Under the pieces are notes generated by a model. It saw nothing but the letters and a program-made list of their open reading frames with translations. It was not told the DNA's origin and did no database searches. Of a stretch of 64,000 nt of DNA, positions 9,380-18,665 are shown piece by piece. Source of the DNA: Planctomyces sp. (GTDB lineage: Bacteria; Planctomycetota; Planctomycetia; Planctomycetales; Planctomycetaceae); assembly GCA_019636235.1 (NCBI GenBank), contig JAHBXW010000009.1:62001-126000 (forward strand), in the 5' to 3' direction. The translations under genes and the position numbers were made by a program. The first letter of the stretch is position 1; the number at the start of each line of letters is the position of its first letter.

Positions 9380-10015
9380 TCAACTCCGCGGAGACAGATT
9401 CGACAGCGACGCCTGCTGCAGCAGCCGCTCGTAGTCCTCCGGCGTGTCGAGGTCCCACAGGACCGCCGGATCGTCGACGGCGTGCTCGCAGAGACTGATC
9501 GCCGGCCGCCGCAGCAGCGCGTTCACCCCCTCTCCCTCGGGAAGCGTGAAGACTTCCGCGGCCAGCCCCCAGGGGAACAGCGTCGGATGGCCACGCCGCC
9601 CGTGGTGCGTCGGCACGTGGATCGCCTCCGGACGCGACTCCTGTTCGCGCAGCAGCGCCAGCAACGTCTCCCGGTTCAGCACCGGATGGTCCGCCGGAAT
9701 CAGCAGCCAGGCATCCTCGGACGTCGGCGCTGATTCGCGTTCAATCTCCCGCAGCAGCCGCTCGACGCTGTCCCGCATTTCCGGCGGATTGTCCTCGGCA
9801 GCGACGACGCGGGCATCGCTCGCCTGGAGTTCCCGCTGCAGTTCAACATCGTCGGCGCGGACGAGCACCCAGGTTTCGGCGACGACGCCGTGCAGCGAAT
9901 CGAGCAGCGCGCGGATGACCGTGCGACCCTCGCCCGCGGGGAGGAGCAGCTTCTGTCGGCCCATTCGACGGCTGTGGCCGGCGGCAGGGACCAGGGCGAA
10001 CGTGCGGGCGTGCAT
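9380..10015 (-). CDS. MobA-like NTP transferase family protein
   Basis: This is a 211-residue nucleotidyltransferase of the MobA-like NTP_transf_3 family. Members transfer CMP or GMP to molybdopterin, or act on other small substrates. It begins with the family motif LVPAAGHSRRMGRQKLLLP, in which the Lys binds the nucleotide, and has the metal-binding LLIPADHPV segment. The HGRRGHPTLFP motif near residue 150 is typical of the MocA/MobA-like branch. The start at 10015 places this motif at residue 8; 20 more codons are open upstream. No molybdenum cofactor or molybdoenzyme gene lies nearby, so the substrate is unknown. It ends 247 bp before the ABC ATPase start. Confidence 0.82.
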   Translation of the reverse strand: MHARTFALVPAAGHSRRMGRQKLLLPAGEGRTVIRALLDSLHGVVAETWVLVRADDVELQRELQASDARVVAAEDNPPEMRDSVERLLREIERESAPTSEDAWLLIPADHPVLNRETLLALLREQESRPEAIHVPTHHGRRGHPTLFPWGLAAEVFTLPEGEGVNALLRRPAISLCEHAVDDPAVLWDLDTPEDYERLLQQASLSNLSPRS

Positions 10016-10123
10016 GAAAATCGATTCCCGGGGCGGTTGCGGACGGTCGATGGGGCGAATCCGCAGCGTCGACACGTCCGAATTCCGTGCAATGGGCGTG
10101 CCGGGGCGAGCGATCCTGACAGT

Positions 10124-13100
10124 TCAGGCGTCGCCGCTCGCCAGGAAGCGAAACCCCTGCGCTCCCAGCGAATCCGTCAACTCCTGACGCAATTCCGGCG
10201 AGCAGGTGACCGTCAGCGGCACGGATAGAATCGCTCGCAAGGGAATCCGAGCCGACGAGTCCGCGCGGCCATTGGCGGGCGTGTTCGCATGCGCGCCGTT
10301 TCCGTTCCCATCGCTATGGGAAGCCCCGTTTCCGTTGCCATTCCCATTGCCTTGGGACTTCGATTCGTCCCAGGTGTCCACGAACAGCACGACAGGCGTT
10401 TTGCCCGGATGCCGCGCCAGCACGTCCCGGGTCCGCCGCAGGTCCAGCTCGGTGTGGTAGCCGCGACGGAACTTGACGATCAGCTGCTTCGTGAATTCCT
10501 TTTCGGCCTCGGCCATCGTGAAGATCTTGTTGGCGATCAGGTTCGGCTCGCGGCCGCGGGCGTCGATGCGGCCTTTCACCAACACCACCGACTCGGGCCG
10601 GATCAGCTCCCCCTGTCGGGAATAGTCGTCCGGCCAGGCGATGCACCGCACGATGCCCGTCGGGTCTTCCAGGTCGAAGTTCGCGTAGCGGCTGTTGCCG
10701 TTGCGGCTGGGCTGCTTGGTCGTCGCCAGTTTCACAGACGAGATCATGCCGCCGACCAGCACTTCCTTGCCGTCTCCCAGGTCGCGCAACTGGTTGACCT
10801 TCTGCGAGGTGAACTGTCGCAGCTGCTCCGCGAACTCGGTCAGCGGGTGCGACGTCATGTAGAACCCGAGGACTTCCTTTTCGAAGGCCAGCTTCTGTCC
10901 GTGCGTCCATTCATCAGCGGGGGGGAGACTGACATCCAGCGGGGCGTCCGATCCGGCCGCGGGGGAGTCGTCGCCGCCGAACAGCGATTTCTGCCCGCGG
11001 GCCTTGTCCCGCTGCTTGGAGGTCGCGGACTGGATGGCCCGATCGACGGCGGCGAGGTGCTGGGCGCGGGAGCCATGGGCGGCGAAGCAATCGAGGGCGC
11101 CGGCCTTGATGAGGATTTCGAGGTTGCCCTTGGACAGGATTTTCGGATCGATGCGCTCAGCGAGGTCGAACACGTTCTGAAACGGACCGTTGGCGATGCG
11201 TTCGTCGACGAGGGCCCGCATGCACACCGCGCTGCCTCCGCGGATCGCGCTCAGCCCGAAAGCGATGCGGCCGCGGACCTGCGGGGCCTCAGGCGTGTTC
11301 ACGGGACCGCTCTCCTCAGCCGCGCGGGCAGCTTTCGATTTCTTCGCCGGCTTCCCCGCGGTCGTGGCGGGCGGTTCGACCGGGCCTTCGAACACGGTGA
11401 ATTCCACGTCGCTGCGGTTGACGTCCGGGGGCAGGACTTCAATGGCCATGCGCCGCGCATCGTCGGTGTGTTCCGCGATCCGCTCGCTGGACTCCATGCC
11501 GCAGGACAACAGCGCCGCCATGAACTCGGTCGGGTAGTGCGCCTTGAGGTAGGCCGTCTGGTAGGCGATGGCGCCGTAGGCCGTGCTGTGAGAGTTGTGA
11601 ACGATCAGCCCGCTGGCGATGAAGTTGTGATCCGTCTCGACGGTCAGATCGTATGTCGCCTGCTCCCCCGCGGGCTCGATGGCCACGACGGTGTCCCAGT
11701 ACACATCCGACTCCGCGATCTCCCGCAACGGCCGTGATTCGAAATAGGCCGCCAGCTTCAGAATCGTCGAGCGTCGAAACCCGCGCTTCCCCGGCGAGCC
11801 GCGGCCTGCCAGCTCCTTGACGCACACGCCCGATTCCGCCTGCAGCTCGCGCCAGCCAAGCCCGGCGGCCCGCCGCTCCGCGTCGACGATCGCGCGCACC
11901 CCGGCCGGAATCGTGTCGCTCGACGCCCGGGCCACCCCCTGCAGCGCCGCCCGCGCGGCCAGCAGACCCCGCACCTGCGGGTCCCGCCCCACGACGTGCG
12001 GCAGCACCCGCGACACGAACGAGGCCAGCGACTCATCGCCCAGCAGGTGGACCGTGTAGCCCTGCCGAAACTGTTCGTGCCCGCGATGCCGGTATCGAAA
12101 CTGCTTGGCGTGCACACGGCTGACGATGCCCAGCCGCAGCAACAGGTCCTGAACATCCGCGGCAAGGCACTCGGAGGACGTCGCGTAGAACGGCGTCTGT
12201 CCGGCCGCGCCGAGGAATCCGTCGCCTGACCAGAGGCGCCCCAGAAACAATGCGACCTGATCGTCGGGAAGTTGGAACACGCCCGCCGGGACGCGTTTCT
12301 CTGTGGCCCGCAGGCCCAGCAGATTGAGTTTCTGCGCCCATAGAAATGCGCCTGAGCGCGGCGGGGCGGCCGTCTTCAGCGCGCCCGTCGCGGCATTCCA
12401 GGGTTTCTGTCCCGGACGGAACCTCCGGTCGACCCTCGTGCTCAGGCAGACTTCCATCCGCCGGCCGTCGGTCCGCCGGTCGATCCGCGCGACAGTCGCC
12501 GGAAACTTCGACGCCGCCCGTACGAAATCGTCCACCAGCGCCCTGGAGTTGTTGGTGAAGTACAGGCAGGTCGGATGGCAGGTGTTCCCTTCCGACAACA
12601 GCCCGGCCAGCACAATGACTTCGTGCTCGTTCCAGGCCGCGGGAGACGCCGTCCGCACGCGCCGGGGCGCGGCGATTCGGTCGCCGGGCTGGAGATCGCC
12701 CAGGTTCGTCCAGCCGTCGAACGTGCGGAACGGGTGATTGTCGGTGGCCGTGATTCGACGCCCGAGTCGGGTTCTCAGCGTGAACGTCGGGCGATCGCCG
12801 TTGTAGACGATGTCCTCGACCCGCCGCGGCTGCAGGCGACCGTCGTCGCCGAGTGATTCGACGATGAACGGCCGACGGCGGCGATAGAGATCCTCGATGG
12901 TCGTGCGTTCGCCGCTGACGGCATCCGCGATCACCGCGTCCCCTGCCAGGCACTTATTGAATCCGTAGCCCGCGAACTTCTCGATCAGGCCGAACAGCTC
13001 TTCGGCCTGCGCCCTGGGCATGCCGTTGGCCCCGGCGCCCGTCAGGAAGTCCTCGCGGTACTTGGCGATCTCCGCCAGCTTCTTCTTCGAGATGGCCTTG

Positions 13101-15190
13101 ATGCATTTGTACGCGCTGGCCAGCTCGATCCCCCCCAGCCGGTTCAGGATCCGCATCACCTGTTCCTGGTAGACCATGACCCCGTAGGTCTCGGCCAGGA
13201 CGGCGTCCACAATGGGATGCACGGTCGGAATCGGCTCCCGGCCGTGCTTGCAGTTCACGTACGTCATCACCATGCCCCCTTCGAGAGGGCCGGGACGGTA
13301 CAGCGCCGACGTCGCAATGATGTCCGCGAACTTGTCCGGCTTCATCTTCGTCAGCAGGTCCCGCATCCCGCCGGATTCCAGCTGAAAAATGCCCTTCGTC
13401 TCGCCCCGCTGCAGCAGGGCGAACGTTTCCGCATCGTCCAGCGGCAGGTCCTTCGGCACGATGTCGATGCCGCGATGCTTCTTGACGTTCTGCACAGCCT
13501 TGTCGAGGATCGTCAGGTTCCGCAGACCCAGAAAGTCCATCTTCAGCAGGCCCGCCTTCTCGACGTCCGTCCACTGCGTCAGGACGTCCTCCTTGCCGGG
13601 CAGCTTCTGCAGCGGGACGTATTCATCCAGCGGCTGGTCGGCGATGACGACGCCCGCGGCATGCGTCCCCGCGCTCTTCGCCAGGCCTTCGATGGCCATC
13701 GCGAAGTCGATCACGTCCTTGATCTGCGAGTCCCGCTGGTACTCCCCTTTGAGGTCCGGGCTCTTCTCGAGCGCGTCCTTGAGTTTGATGTTCAGCTCGT
13801 CCGGAACCATCTTGGCGATGGCGTCCGCCCGCTTCAGATCCACTCCCAGGGCCCGGCACACGTCCCGCACCGCCGCTTTGGCCTTCAGCGTGCCGAAGGT
13901 TCCGATTTGCGCAACGTTCTCGTAGCCGTATTTCTCCTTGACGTACTGAATCACCAGTTCCCGCCGGTCCTGGCAGAAGTCGATGTCGATGTCGGGCGCC
14001 TCGCTGCGGTTCGGGTCCAGAAACCGCTCGAACAGCAGGTCGTACTCGATCGGGCAGACGTCGCTGAGCCCCAGCACGTACGCCACGATCGCCCCGCAGG
14101 CCGAGCCTCTCGCCGAACAGGGGATGCCCTTGTCGCGCGCGAACCGCGCGAAGTCCCACACGATCAGGAAGTAGCTCGCAAAGCCCATCCGCTCGATGAC
14201 GCCCAGCTCGAAGTTCAGCCGATCCACAAACTTCGACTCCGGGGCATCGCCATACCGCCAGGCCAGCCCTTCCATGGCGACTTCGCGGAGGTATTCGACA
14301 TCCGTTTTCCCCGGCGGCGGGGCGAACACCGGGAAGTGCCGCGTCTTCAGATCCAGCTGCAGGTCGCAGCGGTCGGCGATCTCCTGCGACCGGGCCACCG
14401 CCTCCGCGTTCCGCGGAAACGCGTCATACATCTGCTCCGGCGAACGAACGAACAACTGGTCCGTCGTCATCTTCATCCGGTTCGTGTCGGTCACCAGCGA
14501 CTTCGTATTCACGCACAGCAGCACGTCGTGCATCGAAGAGTCGGTCTGGCACAGGTAGTGCGCGTCGTTGGTCGCGACCAGCGGCAGACCCATCCGGTTC
14601 GCCAGGTCGATCGTCGCCTCCGCGCAGCTCTGCTGGATCTCCACCCCCGCGTCCTGGATCTCCATGTAGAACCGGTCGCCGAACAGCTCGACGTACCACT
14701 GCACCAGCTTTTCCGCCTTGTCGCGGTCCTCCGCCAACAGGCTCCGCGACAGCTCGCTCGAGGCGCAGCCCGACAGGCAGATCACCCCCTCGTGATGCGC
14801 CGCCAGCAGTTCCTTGTCGATGCGCGGCCGGTAATGGTACCCCTCGAGGTACGCCGACGACGCCATCTTCATCAGGTTCTTGAAGCCCGTGACGTTCTGC
14901 GCCAGCAGCGTCAAGTGAAACGACGCGTCCTTCATCCGCGTCGCGCTGCGGTCCCGGCGGCTGCCCGGCGCGATGTACGCCTCGTACCCGACGATCGGAT
15001 TCAGCCCGGCGTCCCGGCACTTCTGGTAGAATTCCAGCGCCCCGTACAGGTTGCCGTGATCCGTGATCGCGCAGGCGTTCATTCCCAGCGACTTCACCTG
15101 CCTGACGAGATCGGGGATCTTCGTCGCTCCGTCCAGCAGGCTGTAGTGCGTGTGGCAGTGCAGGTGAACGAACGGTCGCGAATCCGGCAT
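10124..15190 (-). CDS. dnaE: DNA polymerase III alpha subunit with intein
   Basis: This 1688-residue precursor encodes the replicative polymerase DnaE1. The start at 15190 follows an excellent AGGGAGGAAT. Domains in order: the PHP domain (FVHLHCHTHYSLLDG from residue 7), the polymerase core with PDIDIDFCQDRR (catalytic Asp residues), the finger region interrupted by an intein at residues 747-1199, then the helix-hairpin-helix and OB domains. After removal of the intein the extein is ~1235 residues, normal for DnaE. The intein sits at GYGFNK/SHSTAYG. A Gly-Asn repeat linker (~residue 1620) and a short helical tail close the protein. The gene is divergent from the GH5-like gene, 89 bp away. Confidence 0.97.
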   Translation of the reverse strand: MPDSRPFVHLHCHTHYSLLDGATKIPDLVRQVKSLGMNACAITDHGNLYGALEFYQKCRDAGLNPIVGYEAYIAPGSRRDRSATRMKDASFHLTLLAQNVTGFKNLMKMASSAYLEGYHYRPRIDKELLAAHHEGVICLSGCASSELSRSLLAEDRDKAEKLVQWYVELFGDRFYMEIQDAGVEIQQSCAEATIDLANRMGLPLVATNDAHYLCQTDSSMHDVLLCVNTKSLVTDTNRMKMTTDQLFVRSPEQMYDAFPRNAEAVARSQEIADRCDLQLDLKTRHFPVFAPPPGKTDVEYLREVAMEGLAWRYGDAPESKFVDRLNFELGVIERMGFASYFLIVWDFARFARDKGIPCSARGSACGAIVAYVLGLSDVCPIEYDLLFERFLDPNRSEAPDIDIDFCQDRRELVIQYVKEKYGYENVAQIGTFGTLKAKAAVRDVCRALGVDLKRADAIAKMVPDELNIKLKDALEKSPDLKGEYQRDSQIKDVIDFAMAIEGLAKSAGTHAAGVVIADQPLDEYVPLQKLPGKEDVLTQWTDVEKAGLLKMDFLGLRNLTILDKAVQNVKKHRGIDIVPKDLPLDDAETFALLQRGETKGIFQLESGGMRDLLTKMKPDKFADIIATSALYRPGPLEGGMVMTYVNCKHGREPIPTVHPIVDAVLAETYGVMVYQEQVMRILNRLGGIELASAYKCIKAISKKKLAEIAKYREDFLTGAGANGMPRAQAEELFGLIEKFAGYGFNKCLAGDAVIADAVSGERTTIEDLYRRRRPFIVESLGDDGRLQPRRVEDIVYNGDRPTFTLRTRLGRRITATDNHPFRTFDGWTNLGDLQPGDRIAAPRRVRTASPAAWNEHEVIVLAGLLSEGNTCHPTCLYFTNNSRALVDDFVRAASKFPATVARIDRRTDGRRMEVCLSTRVDRRFRPGQKPWNAATGALKTAAPPRSGAFLWAQKLNLLGLRATEKRVPAGVFQLPDDQVALFLGRLWSGDGFLGAAGQTPFYATSSECLAADVQDLLLRLGIVSRVHAKQFRYRHRGHEQFRQGYTVHLLGDESLASFVSRVLPHVVGRDPQVRGLLAARAALQGVARASSDTIPAGVRAIVDAERRAAGLGWRELQAESGVCVKELAGRGSPGKRGFRRSTILKLAAYFESRPLREIAESDVYWDTVVAIEPAGEQATYDLTVETDHNFIASGLIVHNSHSTAYGAIAYQTAYLKAHYPTEFMAALLSCGMESSERIAEHTDDARRMAIEVLPPDVNRSDVEFTVFEGPVEPPATTAGKPAKKSKAARAAEESGPVNTPEAPQVRGRIAFGLSAIRGGSAVCMRALVDERIANGPFQNVFDLAERIDPKILSKGNLEILIKAGALDCFAAHGSRAQHLAAVDRAIQSATSKQRDKARGQKSLFGGDDSPAAGSDAPLDVSLPPADEWTHGQKLAFEKEVLGFYMTSHPLTEFAEQLRQFTSQKVNQLRDLGDGKEVLVGGMISSVKLATTKQPSRNGNSRYANFDLEDPTGIVRCIAWPDDYSRQGELIRPESVVLVKGRIDARGREPNLIANKIFTMAEAEKEFTKQLIVKFRRGYHTELDLRRTRDVLARHPGKTPVVLFVDTWDESKSQGNGNGNGNGASHSDGNGNGAHANTPANGRADSSARIPLRAILSVPLTVTCSPELRQELTDSLGAQGFRFLASGDA
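11594..12952 (-). other. DnaE intein with LAGLIDADG endonuclease
   Basis: This in-frame element encodes a 453-residue intein inside dnaE. It begins with Cys1 (CLAGDAVI), has a block B TDNH at residues 70-73, and ends with block F/G: YDLTVETDHNFIASGL and the terminal His-Asn. The +1 extein residue is Ser. All residues needed for standard splicing are present. Two LAGLIDADG helices are seen: LAGLLSEGN (~115-123) and FLGRLWSGDGF (~236-246), each keeping an acidic residue, so the homing endonuclease may be active. The insertion point, between Lys and Ser of FNKSHS, is three residues downstream of the split site of cyanobacterial DnaE. Splicing restores the conserved sequence GYGFNKSHSTAYG. Confidence 0.95.
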
Positions 15191-15279
15191 GATTCCTCCC
15201 TGGAAAAGCGGCATCCTACCACGGTCGCGGGCCGCCTTCGACGCACCCGAAATCCCCCCGTTTCCCGGAGATTCGAGCC

Positions 15280-16389
15280 ATGTTGCGACGCCCGCATCGC
15301 ACTCTGTCCGCCGCGCTCGCCCTGGCGCTGGCGCTGCCGTTCGCGGCGCTCCACGCTGAGGAACTGACCCGGATCGGAGTTGCTGAGAACGGCCGCGGCT
15401 TCGTCGACGGCGCATCCGGTCAGCCGTTCGTGCCGCTCGGATTCAACTACGACCACGACGAGGCCGGCCGGCTGCTCGAAGACTACTGGATCGAAGAGTG
15501 GGACAAGGTCGAACAGGATTTTCAGGAGCTGGCCGACCTGGGGGCTTCCGTCGTGCGGATTCACCTGCAGTTGGGACGGTTCATGGCCGGTCCGTCCGAG
15601 CCGCGTCAGGCGTCGCTGGATCAGCTCGCGAAACTGCTGACGCTGGCGGACCGCTGCGGACTGCGGCTCGATCTCACTGGACTGGGCTGCTACCACAAGG
15701 CGGACGTGCCGGACTGGTACGACGCGTTGACCGAACGGGAGCGGTGGGACGCGCAGGCGGCGTTCTGGGAGGCGGTCGCTGCAACCTGCCGCGGCCGCGG
15801 GGCCGTGTTCTGCTACGACCTGATGAACGAGCCCGTCGTTCCCGGCGGACAGCGGCAGGCCGGGGAGTGGCTGGGGCCGGCGTTCGCAGGCAAGCACTTC
15901 GTGCAGTTCATCAGCCTGGACAGCGCGGGGCGGCCGCGTCCGGATGTCGCGCAGGCCTGGATCCGGCATCTGTCGGCCGCGATCCGGCGCCACGATTCCG
16001 AGGCGCTGATCACCGTCGGGCTGGTCGACTGGAGCCTCGATCGTCCGGGGCTGACGTCGGGGTTCGTTCCGTCAGCCATAGCGGGGGACTTGGATTTCCT
16101 GTGCGTGCACCTGTACCCGGAGGCGGGGCAGGTGACGGAGGCGCTGGAGACGCTGGCGGCGTTCGCCGAGGCGGGGAAACCGGTCGTCATTGAAGAGACG
16201 TTTCCGCTGAAATGTTCGCTGGCCGAGTTCGAGGAGTTCCTGCGGGGGTCCAGGGCGCATGCCGCGGGCTGGATCGGCTTCTATTGGGGGAAAACGCCGG
16301 ACGAGCTCCGCCAGGGGGTGACAATTGGCGATGCGCTCCTGCTGCGGCAACTGGAGGCGTTTCAGAAGTTCCGCCGCGACGAATTGTGA
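15280..16389 (+). CDS. Secreted GH5-like glycoside hydrolase
   Basis: This is a 369-residue secreted glycosidase of the cellulase/GH5 fold (clan GH-A). Residues 1-26 are a signal peptide (ALALALALPFAALHA). GFNYDHDE (~54-61) opens the barrel. CYDLMNEP (178-185) carries the acid/base Glu184 after Asn183, CVHLYP (275-280) is the conserved His/Tyr strand, and VVIEETFP (302-309) holds the predicted nucleophile Glu. WIGFYWG near residue 333 is the last barrel strand. Substrate is unknown; a beta-mannan or beta-glucan is the usual target. It is monocistronic and is followed by the first cluster of palindromic repeats. Confidence 0.85.
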   Translation: MLRRPHRTLSAALALALALPFAALHAEELTRIGVAENGRGFVDGASGQPFVPLGFNYDHDEAGRLLEDYWIEEWDKVEQDFQELADLGASVVRIHLQLGRFMAGPSEPRQASLDQLAKLLTLADRCGLRLDLTGLGCYHKADVPDWYDALTERERWDAQAAFWEAVAATCRGRGAVFCYDLMNEPVVPGGQRQAGEWLGPAFAGKHFVQFISLDSAGRPRPDVAQAWIRHLSAAIRRHDSEALITVGLVDWSLDRPGLTSGFVPSAIAGDLDFLCVHLYPEAGQVTEALETLAAFAEAGKPVVIEETFPLKCSLAEFEEFLRGSRAHAAGWIGFYWGKTPDELRQGVTIGDALLLRQLEAFQKFRRDEL

Positions 16390-16400
16390 ATTTGCAAGTC

Positions 16401-16460
16401 GCAGGGTAGGGCGACGCAGGAAATCCACCGCGGCTCGGGCTCGTTGCGTCGATCCCTCAA
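16401..16460 (+). repeat. REP-like repeat, short variant copy a
   Basis: A short variant of the interspersed element: it opens with a degenerate GTAGGG-type left end and continues with the alternative core CGCGGCTCGGGCTCGTTGCG. It is directly followed by full copy b. The same short-plus-full arrangement recurs at 18268-18449. Confidence 0.75.
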
Positions 16461-16465
16461 GTGTC

Positions 16466-16570
16466 GTAGGGTGGATCGACGCAGGAGATCCACCAGTGAT
16501 CGCGTCCTCGCGAAGACCGATTCGCTGTCGCATCGGCAAGGTGGGTCCGCGCAGGCTTGACCCACCCTAC
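16466..16570 (+). repeat. REP/BIME-like repeat, full copy b
   Basis: A complete 105-bp element. The left hairpin GGTGGATC-9 nt-GATCCACC and right hairpin GGTGGGTC-11 nt-GACCCACC flank a core of about 45 bp. The ends GTAGGGTGGATC and GACCCACCCTAC are inverted repeats with one mismatch in 12. It is nearly identical to the copy at 18345-18449 (one difference seen). Confidence 0.9.
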
Positions 16571-16587
16571 TGACTTTCGGCAGTGTC

Positions 16588-16659
16588 GTAGGGTGGATCG
16601 ACGCAGGAGATCCACCAGTGATCGCGTCCCCGCCAAGACCAATGCGCTGCCGCATCGGA
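16588..16659 (+). repeat. REP-like repeat, truncated copy c
   Basis: The left hairpin and core are intact, but the right hairpin is missing; the sequence stops after CGCATCGGA. The core variant (CCCCGCCAAGACCAATGCGC) matches the copy at 22139, not its neighbour at 16466, so these are separate subfamilies. Confidence 0.85.
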
Positions 16660-16770
16660 CTGACTGGAATCGCGCATGAAACTCGCCGGGCCGCTTGATC
16701 CGAATGGCGGGAACTCGCGTTCCGATGGTAGAACCTGCGGATGACGCTTGTCGCTTCAGCGGGAGGGACC

Positions 16771-18243
16771 ATGCGCACGGCCGCAACTGTCGAGACGTCT
16801 TCGCTGCGGGATCGGTTGGCGGCATTTCAATTTGACGATCCTGATCTGTCCCCCGGATTCTCGAGAAGGCTGGCGGCGGAGCAGGGCTGGTCGCGGGAAT
16901 TCACAACGCGCGTGCTGGAAGAGTACCGCCGTTTCCTGCTGCTCGCCGCGCAGGAACCCTCAACCTGTCCGTCAGAGGCCGTCGACCAGGCCTGGCATCT
17001 GCACCTGGTCTATTCGCATAGCTACTGGCGTGCCTTGTGCGCCGGCGTGCTGCATCGTCCGCTGCACCATCGTCCCACGGCGGGCGGGCCGCAGGAAGCG
17101 GAACGCCACTGGGACATGTATGAGCGCACGCGGGAGCGGTATCAGGAGGAGTTTGGAATGCGGCCGCCGACGGAAATCTGGCCGGCGGCCTATGAACGCT
17201 TCGATCCGCATTCGAGGACGCGGAACGTCGAGTTGAAGGACTGCTGGATCCTGAAGCGTCCCCGGTGGTGGCCGCGCCGCGGAACATCAAAAGTGGCGTT
17301 GGGGCTGGCGTTCATTCCGCTGCTGGTCCTGGGATTTGGGCCGTTCGACCTGTCAGGTCTTGAGTTTCTGAAGTTCTTTCTGCCGCTCGTGCTGCTGTCG
17401 ATCCTGGCGGCATGGACGTTGCGACGTCTGGGCCGGAACATCGACGCCTCCGGTTCCCGGACAAAGCTGTCTCCCGCGGAGATCGCCTGCCTTGCGTTCG
17501 GCCCGGCGGCGAGCGTGTATGTTACGGTCGCGGGAATGCTGGAAGAGGGACTGCTGAGTTCCACCTCCGCCGACGGATTTCGACGGTGGTTTGGGATTGC
17601 ACATCTGCGTGTCCGCTTCGTGCCCGGCCGCAAAAGGTGCGACGACGACATCCAGCCGTTGGTTCGTGCAATTCATTCGGCGGCCTCGAACGAGCCCGCC
17701 ACGCTGTCTCAACTAAGAAGGGCTGGCAGCGAAGAGACCAGCCGGATTGTGGACCGGTTGTGCGAGGCCGGCTGGCTGGTGGATCATGGATCGGCGCGAG
17801 TCGGGCGCTGGGGCGGCGCCGGACTGCTCGCAGTGATGCTGGCCATCGGGGTCGCTAAGCTCTGCGTGGCAATCGCCCGGGAGCGACCGATGGGGATTCT
17901 GGCGGTCGCCTGTTTGTGCCTGTTGGGATTGATGATCGCATTCTTGAGGAGGCCCTGGCGGACGCAGTCCGGGGACAAACTGCTGCGGTCGATGCGGGCG
18001 CGCTGCAACGTTTCCAAAATGGATCTGGGCTCGGATGGAGCCAGTCCGCAGGCCGTGATGGTTGCGGCGGCATTGTTCGGACCTGACGCGCTGTATGGCC
18101 GGACTCAGGCCGATCTCAAGGAAGCATGGAATTCCGGTCGGATCACCGTCGATGCCGTGACTTCGTCCGGGTGCGGCGCGGCGGGTTGCGGCGGCGGCTG
18201 CGGCGGTGGCGGTGGCGGAGGGGGATGCGCCGGGTGCACTTGA
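16771..18243 (+). CDS. TIGR04222-type membrane protein with GRDP-like N-terminus
   Basis: This is a 490-residue protein of the TIGR04222 (near_uncomplex) family. I choose the ATG at 16771 because GGGAGGGACC directly precedes it; another ATG at 16741 has no such site. The N-terminal region has the plant GRDP-like signature SEAVDQAWHLHLVYSHSYW and a WDMYERTRERY segment. Two hydrophobic hairpins follow (~residues 173-225 and ~350-400), separated by a soluble domain. The C-terminus is a Cys/Gly tail (CGAAGCGGGCGGGGGGGGC), typical of the family. Function is unknown. It lies between two repeat clusters, within the island. Confidence 0.8.
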   Translation: MRTAATVETSSLRDRLAAFQFDDPDLSPGFSRRLAAEQGWSREFTTRVLEEYRRFLLLAAQEPSTCPSEAVDQAWHLHLVYSHSYWRALCAGVLHRPLHHRPTAGGPQEAERHWDMYERTRERYQEEFGMRPPTEIWPAAYERFDPHSRTRNVELKDCWILKRPRWWPRRGTSKVALGLAFIPLLVLGFGPFDLSGLEFLKFFLPLVLLSILAAWTLRRLGRNIDASGSRTKLSPAEIACLAFGPAASVYVTVAGMLEEGLLSSTSADGFRRWFGIAHLRVRFVPGRKRCDDDIQPLVRAIHSAASNEPATLSQLRRAGSEETSRIVDRLCEAGWLVDHGSARVGRWGGAGLLAVMLAIGVAKLCVAIARERPMGILAVACLCLLGLMIAFLRRPWRTQSGDKLLRSMRARCNVSKMDLGSDGASPQAVMVAAALFGPDALYGRTQADLKEAWNSGRITVDAVTSSGCGAAGCGGGCGGGGGGGGCAGCT

Positions 18244-18267
18244 CGCCAGGCATGCCGCAGCAAGTCG

Positions 18268-18332
18268 CACGGTGGGTCGACGCAGGAGATCCACCGCGGC
18301 TCGGGCTCGTTGCGTCGATCCCTCAAGTGTCG
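18268..18332 (+). repeat. REP-like repeat, short variant copy d
   Basis: The same short variant as at 16401-16460: a left hairpin (GGTGGGTC...GATCCACC) and the core CGCGGCTCGGGCTCG. It again directly precedes a full copy. Confidence 0.8.
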
Positions 18333-18344
18333 TAGGCAAGTGTC

Positions 18345-18449
18345 GTAGGGTGGATCGACGCAGGTGATCCACCAGTGATCGCGTCCTCGCGAAGACCGAT
18401 TCGCTGTCGCATCGGCAAGGTGGGTCCGCGCAGGCTTGACCCACCCTAC
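18345..18449 (+). repeat. REP/BIME-like repeat, full copy e
   Basis: A full 105-bp copy nearly identical to 16466-16570, with both hairpins and the GTAGGG/CCCTAC ends. With copy d it makes a composite duplicated unit that brackets the TIGR04222 gene on its downstream side, while copies a-c bracket it upstream. Confidence 0.9.
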
Positions 18450-18665
18450 TGACTGTGTGACTGGAGGTCGCGCTGCTCCGCGAGTTCCGCATCGAGCCGG
18501 CTCGGTCGATTTCACGGCCGAATCCTTACACGGGTTCGCGGAGTGGCGAACCGGAATCCGGCTGGCGTGTCCCGAAGCCATGCCGACTATCGTGAAACGC
18601 GCGGCCGCTGCATGATGGGGGGACGGCGGACTGCGATGTTCCAATTCCGTTGAAGGGTTCGGGCA

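Noticed and set aside
13217-15367. A 716-codon open frame on the plus strand, antisense to dnaE
   Set aside because: It is the frame complementary to dnaE codons; no ribosome site or family motif is seen. The same holds for other long antisense frames, e.g. opposite gyrA (36602-38833) and lgt (25639-27618).
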